Of a DNA stretch of 12,091 bases, positions 6,046 to 12,091 are shown piece by piece. The translations under genes and the position numbers were made by a program. Position 1 is the stretch's first letter, and each line of letters starts with the position of its first letter. The notes beneath the pieces are model-generated. The model worked only from the letters and a program-made list of their open reading frames with translations. It had not been told where the DNA came from and ran no database searches. This DNA comes from CAZCVI01 sp964502145 (GTDB taxonomy: Bacteria; Acidobacteriota; Aminicenantia; UBA2199), in contig CAZCVI010000137.1 in the NCBI GenBank assembly GCA_964502145.1, forward strand, positions 1 to 12,091, written 5' to 3'.

Positions 6046-6075
6046 GGGACCTGCTTTTTTAGGTTCCCGGTTTTT
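6046..6075 (+). terminator. Weak stem-loop with T-run between the secreted protein gene and czcC
   Basis: GGGACCT (6046-6052) can pair with AGGTTCCC (6061-6068) with one bulged base, around a T-rich loop, followed by GGTTTTT. It could attenuate transcription into czcC, which has no clear promoter of its own. The stem is short, so the call is tentative. Confidence 0.3.
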
Positions 6076-6124
6076 AAACTGAAACAAAACCACTTCAGAA
6101 AATCAACTAGGAGGATTTATTCAT

Positions 6125-7408
6125 ATGAAGATATTTATCAAAACGATATTGCTTTTAATGCTTTCGCTGTGGGTCGTTCCAACTCTGGGAAAGGCGAATG
6201 GTCAAGCGGAAACAAAAAATACACTCTCTTTTCAAGAGGTTTTACAGCGAATATTACAGCAAAACCCGCGTTTACCGATCATACACTATGAACTGGGCGC
6301 GAAAGAGGGAACGATCACCCAGGAATCACTACGCCTAAACCCTGAATTGACGATAGAATTGGAAAATCTGGCGGGTTCGGGTCTTTATAGCGGCCTAAAA
6401 GAAATGGAAAGCACGATCCAAGTGGGTCAAACAATTGTTTTAGGCCACAAACGACAAAAAAAAATCCACGCGGCGCAACTGGATAAAACTCTTTCACTAC
6501 GCGACAGGGATATTTTACTGGCAAACCTGATGGCTGAAGCACAAAAACGGTTTATCGCGCTCCAAGTATTACAAGAAAAACTGGCGCTACGTCAAGAAAT
6601 GATTGTGCTGGCTGACTCTTTTCAAAAGAAAATTGCCACACGTATTGAAGCGGGACGCACTTCACAGGCAGAACTACCACAAGCTGAAATGGTAGTGTTA
6701 CGACACCAAATGGCCTTTAAACAATTGCTGGGCGATATGTCTATGGCGCGGCTTCGTCTGGCGGTTCTGTGGGGCAGCAACCACCCGGACTTTGAACGGG
6801 TCGAAGGTTTCACCAACCAAGAGCTGACGATGCCAAAACTGGAAATATACCAGCAAAACATGCATCTAAACCCGGATTTGGTTCGATTGTCTGCGGAAAC
6901 AGACTATAAGAAATCACTTTTAACGGTGGCGCAAGCGGGAAAAATTCCCGATTTGACGCTGAATGCGGGTTTTCGTCACCTGAACGGACCACAACACACG
7001 GCATTCACTGTGGGCGCTTCGATACCGATGCCTTTTTTTAACCGCAACCAGGGGGAAATCACAACGGCAAGTTATCTACTGAAAAAAGCGGAAGCGGAAC
7101 AACAGGTGACGACCTTGGAAACAGAAAACGAGGTTCAGGCACTGTATGAAACGTTAAAAAGTACTTATCTGACTGCCGAGATGTTAAAAACGACGCTCTT
7201 ACCGAAAGCGGCGGAAGCGATCACGATTACGACAACAGGCTACGAGATGGGCAAATTATCTTATATTAATGTCCTGGACGCCTTGCGCATGCAACTGGAA
7301 GTACGGGAAGAATACCTGCAAACAGTAACTCTCTTCCACCAATTAACCACTGACCTGGAACGCTTGGCAGGCATCACTAAAACAACGGCCCCAGCGCCAG
7401 AAAAATAA
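6125..7408 (+). CDS. czcC: Outer-membrane efflux factor, CzcC/TolC family
   Basis: The 427-residue protein starts with a signal peptide (about 1-24, KTILLLMLSLWVVPTLGKA). It then carries two OEP repeats in long helical stretches: NPELTIELENLAG and GQTIVLGHKRQKK in the first half, and GKIPDLTLNAGFRHLNG and GASIPMPFFNRNQGEI in the second. The latter motif, a strand followed by PFFNRNQGE, is typical of the CzcC branch. It would form the trimeric channel through the outer membrane that receives metal from the CzcA/CzcB assembly. An AGGAGG ribosome site lies at 6109-6114. czcB starts 16 bp after the stop and czcA follows, so the three are one operon. No residue is obviously missing. The metal exported cannot be read from this subunit. 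Confidence 0.9.
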   Translation: MKIFIKTILLLMLSLWVVPTLGKANGQAETKNTLSFQEVLQRILQQNPRLPIIHYELGAKEGTITQESLRLNPELTIELENLAGSGLYSGLKEMESTIQVGQTIVLGHKRQKKIHAAQLDKTLSLRDRDILLANLMAEAQKRFIALQVLQEKLALRQEMIVLADSFQKKIATRIEAGRTSQAELPQAEMVVLRHQMAFKQLLGDMSMARLRLAVLWGSNHPDFERVEGFTNQELTMPKLEIYQQNMHLNPDLVRLSAETDYKKSLLTVAQAGKIPDLTLNAGFRHLNGPQHTAFTVGASIPMPFFNRNQGEITTASYLLKKAEAEQQVTTLETENEVQALYETLKSTYLTAEMLKTTLLPKAAEAITITTTGYEMGKLSYINVLDALRMQLEVREEYLQTVTLFHQLTTDLERLAGITKTTAPAPEK

Positions 7409-7424
7409 CAAGGAGCATCATACT

Positions 7425-8462
7425 ATGAAACACCTAACCATAAATACTAAACAATCCCGTTTTTTTTCCCATAATTCCCATAACTCCCATAATTCCCATA
7501 CTTCCCATTCTTCCCATCCCTCCCATAAACACCTCGTATGGCTATCCCTATTACTTTTAACCCTGCCCTTCCTCTTCAGCCAGTGCGCCGCAGAACAAAA
7601 AAGCGCATCCCACGACACCACCCACGAGGGCGAAGCCCGGGGAGTGGTAAAATTAAATGCAGCGGAACAAAAAGAATTTGGCATTCGCACGGCCACGGCG
7701 GGCCCGGCCACAATTCACGAGGAAATCCTGCTGACAGGCGAAATTATCATCGACCCACACCGTATCGCCCACATGAAACCACGTTTTTCCGGCATTGTCA
7801 CGGCAGTTTATAAATTCATCGGCGACCCCGTTAAAAAAGGCGAGGTACTGGCAGTGATCGAAAGCAACGAAAGCCTTTCCAAATATAAATTAACCTCGGC
7901 GATTAACGGCACGATCATTGCCATGCACATGACTGTGGGCGAGAACATCGACGACGAAACGCACATCATCACGGTGGCGGATTTATCGCTGGTGTGGGCC
8001 AATTTCACCATCTATCAAAAAGATTTACCGCAGGTGAAGATCGGTCAATCGGCCTTTATCAAAGCGAGTGGCGAAACCGTGGAATTTCCGGGCCGCATTG
8101 CCTATATCAGCCCGATAGTAGACGAAAAAACGCGCACGGCCTCGGCGCGGGTGGACTTGCTTAATAAAGAGCGCCATTGGAAACCGGGCATGTTTGTCAC
8201 GGCCCGGCTATGGGTCTCGGAAACACCGGTAAAACTGGCGGTAGCGAAAAACGCGCTGCTTTTAATGAATGATCAAACCGTGGTGTTTGTCCAAGAACCT
8301 GATGGTTTTTTCCCCCACCCGGTCACGTTGGGTCAAAGCAATGGCGATACCGTGGAAATTCTCTCGGGTTTGACTGCCGGGCAGGTGTATGTAGTGGCTG
8401 GCGGGTTCATGATCAAAGCGGAAATTCAGAAAAACGCCTTCGGCGACGCGCATAATCATTGA
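7425..8462 (+). CDS. czcB: Periplasmic adaptor (membrane fusion protein), CzcB family
   Basis: The 345-residue adaptor links the RND pump to the outer-membrane channel. After an unusual Ser-His-rich N-terminus (14-34) comes a hydrophobic segment (about 37-52) and a Cys at 54. The Cys could be a lipid anchor, although FSQC is a poor lipobox. The adaptor core starts near 74 (VKLNAAEQKEFGI). The two halves of the barrel-sandwich domain are 116-147 (PRFSGIVTAVYKFIGDPVKK) and 154-186 (INGTIIAMHMTVGENI), followed by beta-barrel and membrane-proximal domains. The halves are joined directly by ESNESLSKYKL, so the usual alpha-helical hairpin is absent. An AAGGAG site precedes the ATG, and no other ATG lies before the hydrophobic segment. 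The stop is 14 bp before the czcA start. Confidence 0.88.
   Translation: MKHLTINTKQSRFFSHNSHNSHNSHTSHSSHPSHKHLVWLSLLLLTLPFLFSQCAAEQKSASHDTTHEGEARGVVKLNAAEQKEFGIRTATAGPATIHEEILLTGEIIIDPHRIAHMKPRFSGIVTAVYKFIGDPVKKGEVLAVIESNESLSKYKLTSAINGTIIAMHMTVGENIDDETHIITVADLSLVWANFTIYQKDLPQVKIGQSAFIKASGETVEFPGRIAYISPIVDEKTRTASARVDLLNKERHWKPGMFVTARLWVSETPVKLAVAKNALLLMNDQTVVFVQEPDGFFPHPVTLGQSNGDTVEILSGLTAGQVYVVAGGFMIKAEIQKNAFGDAHNH
7467..7529 (+). repeat. 9-bp minisatellite in the 5' end of czcB
   Basis: Seven 9-bp units of the form TCCCATNNN lie in frame with czcB and encode Ser-His-X (SHN SHN SHN SHT SHS SHP SHK). The core TCCCAT is invariant and only the third codon varies. Because the unit is 9 bp, gain or loss of copies changes the length of the cytoplasmic n-region before the signal segment but not the frame. 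Confidence 0.95.
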
Positions 8463-8476
8463 TACAGGTGCCAGAC

Positions 8477-11400
8477 ATGAAAAATACCATTGATTTTGTC
8501 TTAAAAAACCGTTTATTGGTGCTGGTACTGGGGGTATTGGTGATGGTGGGCGGCTATTTCAGTTACCGCCAATTGCCTATTGATGCGTTTCCCGATGTGT
8601 CGCCCGCGCTGGTGCAGGTATTCACTGCCACCGAGGGTTTGGCACCCGAAGAGATTGAAAAATACGTCACCTACCCCGTAGAAGTGGCGATGAGCGGCTT
8701 ACCGCACTTGAAAAATACCCGTTCGGTTTCTAATTTCGGGATTTCCATTGTAAATGTCTATTTCGAGGACGGCACCGATCTCTATTTTTCCCGGCAACTG
8801 GTGAGCGAGCGCTTGCAAGAAGCACGGGAACAAATCCCGGCTGGTTTTGGCACGCCACAACTGGGCCCGATCTCCACCGGCATGGGACTGGTGCTGTTTT
8901 ATTACCTGGACGACGAAACAGGGAAATATTCGCTGGAAGAATTAAGGTCTATCCAAGATTGGTTGATCAAGTTTCAATTGCAAACCGTGCCCGGCGTGAC
9001 GGAAGTGCTGGGTATTGGGGGCTGGGAGAAACAGTTCCAAGTGGATATCGATCCGACCGAGTTATTGCGTTATGATATTACCATCCATGATGTGGTGGCT
9101 CAAATCCGCCGCAATAATTTGAATGTGGGGGCGTCTTTTATCGAGAAAAACGCGGAGGAGTTCGTGGTGCGGTCGATTGGTCTGGCGACGAAGATCGAAG
9201 ACCTGGAAAACATGGTGATCAAATCGGTGGACGGGGTGCCGGTTTACCTTAAGCACATTGCCAAGGTCAAATTAGGCGGCGCGGTGCGACGCGGCTTGCA
9301 AACGCATAATGGTTTCGAGGAAGTCGTGGCGGGACAGGTAGTAAAACTCTACAAATCGAATACATCGACGGTGATTGGACTGGTGGAAAAAAAGTTGCAA
9401 GAGATCGAGAAGGTTCTGCCTAAAGGCATTAAACTGGTGCCCTATTACGAGCAGAAAACGCTGGTCCAAGCGGCAGTGCAAACCGTGACTTCGGCCTTGT
9501 GGCAGGGGATTTTGCTGGTGATATTAACGTTGCTGGTGTTTTTAGGGACGTTGCGGCCCAGTTTAGTCGTGACCTTGTCCATTCCGTTTTCCTTGTTGTT
9601 CGCGTTTATTGGCATGCGCTTTCTCGGTATTTCCGTGAATCTCATGTCGTTTGGAGGTTTGGCTATTGCGATAGGCATGATCGTGGATGCGAGTATCGTG
9701 TTAGTAGAAAACATCGACCGCATCCACCGCGAGCCGAGTACAGGTGAATCGTTTCTGCGTCTGGTATCGCGGGCTGGGCGCGAGGTAGTGCGGCCCATTT
9801 TTTTTGCCATCGTGATCATTATCCTCGTTTTTATACCGCTTTTCACCCTTCAAGGCGTGGAAGGCACGACCTTCAGACCCCTGGCCTATGCGATTGCCCT
9901 GGCTATGTTCGGGTCATTGCTGTATGCGTTGTTATTGGCACCGGTGATCAGTTCGTTTTTAATGAAAGGCGGCAAAAAAAAGCCAGACGCGGTTCCAGCG
10001 CGGCAGCACGGTTTGATGTCCGGGTTGTTAAAGCTCTATGAACCGGTGTTGCGGTTCATGGTCAAGCGTAGGATAGTGGCTGTGATGCTGGCGGTGGTGA
10101 TTGTCGTGGCCGGATTGTTTATTTTTCCCCGTCTGGGTTCCGAATTCACGCCCACGCTTCAGGAAGGCACGATGGTTATTCGCTTAACCATGGCCCCGTC
10201 AATTGCATTAACAGAAAGCACGCGCATTGTCCTGTTAGCGGAGAAACGCCTGTTAAAAGTACCTGAAATCAGCGATGTAGTGACGCGCATCGGACGCGGC
10301 GAGGTCGGTGTATGCGTGGACCCGATCAATAGCGCGGAAATGTACGTGTTATTAAAACCAGCCAAAGAGTGGCGCAAAGGACTAAATCAACCAGACTTGG
10401 AACAACTGATCAGAAAAGCCTTCGGCACGATTCCGGGTGTGCTTCCCAATTTTACGCAACCGATTACCATGGCAGTAGACGAGTTATTAGAAGGGGTCAA
10501 AGGGGAATTAGTGATCAAGTTATTCGGTGATGATCTGGCCGTACTAAAAGAACGGGGCGAATTTCTTGCTGGAGTATTGCAAGAGGTGCGTGGAGCTGCT
10601 GATGTGCAGGTCGATCAAGTCAGTGGCACGCCGCAGTTACGTATTACAGTAGACCGATTTGCCATTGCGCGGTATGGCATCAATATGGCGGATGTGCAGG
10701 AAGTAATTGGGACAGCAGTTGGTGGCGAAGTGGCCGGGCAGATTTTCGAGGGCAGTCGTCGGTTTGATATTGTCGTCCGTTTTGATGCGCGCTATCGGGA
10801 AACAAGTACTGCGATCGGGGAAATTTTGATTCCTACTGCAACAGGTGCGCGGGTGCCGTTGAGTCAGTTGGCAAAAATCGAGGAAGTAGAAGGACCACGG
10901 CAGATTACACGCGAACAAGGGCAGCGTTTTATTTCCATCCAATGTAATGTAGAAAATCGCGACATCGGTTCCTTCGTAGCGGAAGCGCAAAAAACAATAG
11001 CAGCCAAAGTATCGTTACCTGCCGGATATTTAGTGACCTGGGGCGGGCAGTTTCGTTTGCAGCAGGAAGCCAACAAGCGGTTCGCGGTGGTGATTCCGAT
11101 CACATTGGTATTAATTGCCTTGATGTTGTTTGCCGCGTTGCATTCCGTGAAGAATGCGCTATTAATTTTGTTGAATATCCCCCTGGCATTAGTCGGCGGC
11201 GTCGTAGCATTGTGGGTGACCGGGCAAAATTTGTCAGTGCCTTCTTCCGTGGGTTTTATTGCCTTGTTTGGCATTGCTTTAGAGAATGGCATGGTGTTAG
11301 TCACCTATTTCAACCAGCTTTTAGCCGAAGGGTGGGGCATAGATGACAGTTCCATCCGAGGCGCGTTGTTGCGCTTGCGACCCGTGTTAATGACAGCCGT

Positions 11401-11587
11401 GACGACAGGGTTGGGGTTGATTCCCCTGTTGGTTTCTGCGGGCACTGGCAGTGAAGTGCAGCGACCTTTGGCCACGGTAGTGATCGGTGGGTTGGTCACG
11501 TCGACCATTTTGACATTATTAGTATTACCTGCGTTGTACAAGTGGTTCTCCTATCACGAACAGGGGGAAATGAATCAAAATTTGTAA
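8477..11587 (+). CDS. czcA: Heavy-metal efflux RND transporter, CzcA family (HME-RND)
   Basis: The 1036-residue protein is a full-length RND pump: TM1 (about 11-29), a porter domain opening LPIDAFPDVSP, a TM2-6 block (about 340-495), a second porter domain, and a C-terminal TM block (870-1025). TM4 reads AIGMIVDASIVLVENI (398-413) with D404 and E411. E936 lies in GIALENG, and GTGSEVQRPLA (989-999) is a family landmark. The first Asp of the DFG form found in CzcA is Ala398. The CusA copper triad is not reproduced: by alignment its positions carry R569, M622 and E669. A divalent metal (zinc, cobalt, cadmium, nickel) is therefore more likely than copper or silver (inference). I chose the ATG at 8477, with AGGTG 8 nt upstream. 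A TTG at 8459 overlaps the czcB stop and is less likely. Confidence 0.92.
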   Translation: MKNTIDFVLKNRLLVLVLGVLVMVGGYFSYRQLPIDAFPDVSPALVQVFTATEGLAPEEIEKYVTYPVEVAMSGLPHLKNTRSVSNFGISIVNVYFEDGTDLYFSRQLVSERLQEAREQIPAGFGTPQLGPISTGMGLVLFYYLDDETGKYSLEELRSIQDWLIKFQLQTVPGVTEVLGIGGWEKQFQVDIDPTELLRYDITIHDVVAQIRRNNLNVGASFIEKNAEEFVVRSIGLATKIEDLENMVIKSVDGVPVYLKHIAKVKLGGAVRRGLQTHNGFEEVVAGQVVKLYKSNTSTVIGLVEKKLQEIEKVLPKGIKLVPYYEQKTLVQAAVQTVTSALWQGILLVILTLLVFLGTLRPSLVVTLSIPFSLLFAFIGMRFLGISVNLMSFGGLAIAIGMIVDASIVLVENIDRIHREPSTGESFLRLVSRAGREVVRPIFFAIVIIILVFIPLFTLQGVEGTTFRPLAYAIALAMFGSLLYALLLAPVISSFLMKGGKKKPDAVPARQHGLMSGLLKLYEPVLRFMVKRRIVAVMLAVVIVVAGLFIFPRLGSEFTPTLQEGTMVIRLTMAPSIALTESTRIVLLAEKRLLKVPEISDVVTRIGRGEVGVCVDPINSAEMYVLLKPAKEWRKGLNQPDLEQLIRKAFGTIPGVLPNFTQPITMAVDELLEGVKGELVIKLFGDDLAVLKERGEFLAGVLQEVRGAADVQVDQVSGTPQLRITVDRFAIARYGINMADVQEVIGTAVGGEVAGQIFEGSRRFDIVVRFDARYRETSTAIGEILIPTATGARVPLSQLAKIEEVEGPRQITREQGQRFISIQCNVENRDIGSFVAEAQKTIAAKVSLPAGYLVTWGGQFRLQQEANKRFAVVIPITLVLIALMLFAALHSVKNALLILLNIPLALVGGVVALWVTGQNLSVPSSVGFIALFGIALENGMVLVTYFNQLLAEGWGIDDSSIRGALLRLRPVLMTAVTTGLGLIPLLVSAGTGSEVQRPLATVVIGGLVTSTILTLLVLPALYKWFSYHEQGEMNQNL

Positions 11588-11600
11588 AAAAAAAGCGTGG

Positions 11601-11698
11601 CCCACGAATTAGCACGAATTAACGCGAATGAATTGGAAAAAAAACAAGCGCCATTCTCTTTAATTGGTGTGCATTCGTCTAATTCGTGGGGGTTTTTT
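11601..11698 (+). terminator. Long inverted repeat with T-run ending the czc operon
   Basis: CCCACGAATTAG (11601-11612) pairs perfectly with CTAATTCGTGGG (11679-11690). Inside it, CGAATG (11625-11630) pairs with CATTCG (11672-11677). The distal arm is followed by GG and six T, so the structure can act as an intrinsic terminator 13 bp after czcA. The left arm repeats the word ACGAATT (CACGAATTAGCACGAATTAA), so it also resembles a dispersed REP-like element that has been recruited as a terminator. Confidence 0.65.
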
Positions 11699-11762
11699 CC
11701 TCCAAACAAGGTGCAGTGTGTCAAAAACAACGTGTTTTGTCGCAAAGAAGGGGAGCACTGTC

Positions 11763-12086
11763 TTGGAAATTTGGATTTTGTGGTGCAAATGGTTTGCATT
11801 GGCTTTCATTTTAGGTCAAGTGTCTCCATGTCGTGGTGCAATTATCAAATGTTGCCGTGCAATGTCTCCATGTTGTGGTGCAATCATTAAATGTTATGGT
11901 ACAATGTCTCCATGTTGTGGTGCAATGGTTAAATGTTGCGATGATATGTCTCCATGTTGCGATGCAATGGTCAAATGTTGCGATGATATGTCTCCATGTT
12001 GCGATGCAATGGTCAAATGTTGCGATGATATATATGTGGTTGTGTCAAGTATTTTGTGTAAATTATTTTCCACATATTTTTGTTGA
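11763..12086 (+). CDS. Putative cysteine-rich heptad-repeat protein
   Basis: From a TTG at 11763 (GGGGAG at 11749-11754 as ribosome site) a 107-codon frame stays open to the TGA at 12084-12086. It starts MEIWILWCKWFALAFILG, which could be a signal peptide or membrane segment. Ten consecutive 7-residue repeats follow, alternating [VM]SPC[CR][GD]A and [IM][IV]KC[CY]xx. The repeats hold 18 cysteines and the whole protein 21. A tail of IYVVVSSILCKLFSTYFC ends it. A secreted or membrane-attached metal-binding peptide would make sense downstream of a metal pump (inference). I see no promoter, the gene lies beyond the operon terminator, the start is non-ATG, and I recognise no family. It could equally be a noncoding minisatellite that happens to stay open. 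Confidence 0.35.
   Translation: MEIWILWCKWFALAFILGQVSPCRGAIIKCCRAMSPCCGAIIKCYGTMSPCCGAMVKCCDDMSPCCDAMVKCCDDMSPCCDAMVKCCDDIYVVVSSILCKLFSTYFC
11820..12029 (+). repeat. 21/42-bp tandem repeat (CC-containing heptads)
   Basis: Ten 21-bp units alternate in two types, giving a 42-bp higher-order period of five copies. The last two 42-bp copies (11946-12029) are identical, and the copy before them differs slightly. The first two are diverged. This gradient shows recent expansion at the 3' end. TGTTGCGATG and TCTCCATG are the recurrent words. Confidence 0.9.
12043..12070 (-). mobile_element. Possible end of an IS256-type insertion sequence
   Basis: Read on the minus strand, this stretch contains TTTACACAAAATACTTGACA, a string resembling the sequence I recall near the ends of IS256/mutator-family elements. 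No transposase, second inverted repeat or target duplication is visible, because the window ends 21 bp further on. This is a weak call. Confidence 0.2.
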
Positions 12087-12091
12087 AAAAA

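Noticed and set aside
7418..7711. Minus-strand frame with WELWELWE repeats
   Set aside because: It is the reverse reading of the TCCCATNNN minisatellite inside czcB; the plus-strand gene has a ribosome site, an operon context and a known family.
9445..9846. A 133-codon minus-strand frame inside czcA, and similar ones at 10637-10990 and 10864-11304
   Set aside because: These are shadows of the czcA gene with no start signals or recognisable domains.
11597..11890. A 97-codon frame overlapping the terminator and the start of the heptad repeats
   Set aside because: It begins inside the terminator stem, stops partway through the repeats and gives no repeated peptide pattern as regular as the chosen frame.
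11820..12029. CRISPR array
   Set aside because: The repeats are contiguous 21/42-bp units without unique spacers of constant length.

Overview
This window comes from a Gram-negative bacterium. It encodes a complete outer-membrane/periplasmic/inner-membrane efflux pump of the CzcCBA type, and its promoters match the sigma-70 consensus. The assembly is a draft: a run of exactly 100 N at 3028-3127 is a placeholder gap inside a repeat. I cannot name the species. The mix of a bacterial NLR-like gene, an Rpn nuclease, toxin-antitoxin debris and minisatellites fits an accessory-gene-rich environmental genome.

Layout. (1) 36-1213, plus strand: a GHKL ATPase gene and a STAS-like (DUF4325) gene in an operon, followed by a 33-codon remnant that looks like the C-terminus of a PIN-domain protein. 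(2) 1295-3757, plus strand: a promoter and a TIR / NB-ARC / tetratricopeptide-repeat gene, an NLR-like signalling ATPase of the kind found in anti-phage systems. Its C-terminus is an almost perfect 126-bp tandem repeat in which nearly all differences between copies change the amino acid. (3) 3703-4243, minus strand: a minimal nucleotidyltransferase (MNT) antitoxin gene with its own promoter, overlapping a HEPN partner gene that is cut off where the NLR gene ends. (4) 4316-4485, plus strand: a second copy of the NLR promoter and TIR start, broken after about 18 codons. (5) 4513-5501, minus strand: an Rpn-family (PD-(D/E)xK) nuclease. Inside its 3' end is a second start codon preceded by a perfect Shine-Dalgarno sequence, matching a gene-within-gene antitoxin arrangement. 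(6) 5569-11698, plus strand: a promoter with an overlapping palindrome, a small secreted Cys/His protein, czcC, czcB, czcA and a stem-loop terminator. (7) 11763-12086, plus strand: a cysteine-rich heptad-repeat reading frame, then a possible insertion-sequence end at the window edge.

Working together. The left half (1-5500) reads as a small defence and toxin-antitoxin island with visible rearrangement scars: a truncated PIN, a truncated HEPN and a duplicated TIR head. The right half is a heavy-metal efflux operon. Its outer-membrane factor (CzcC), periplasmic adaptor (CzcB) and RND pump (CzcA) assemble into one envelope-spanning exporter, and the small secreted protein at the head of the operon may bind metal. 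The Rpn gene and the efflux operon are divergent. Both have promoters whose predicted start sites fall on the A of the ATG, which suggests leaderless or nearly leaderless mRNAs.
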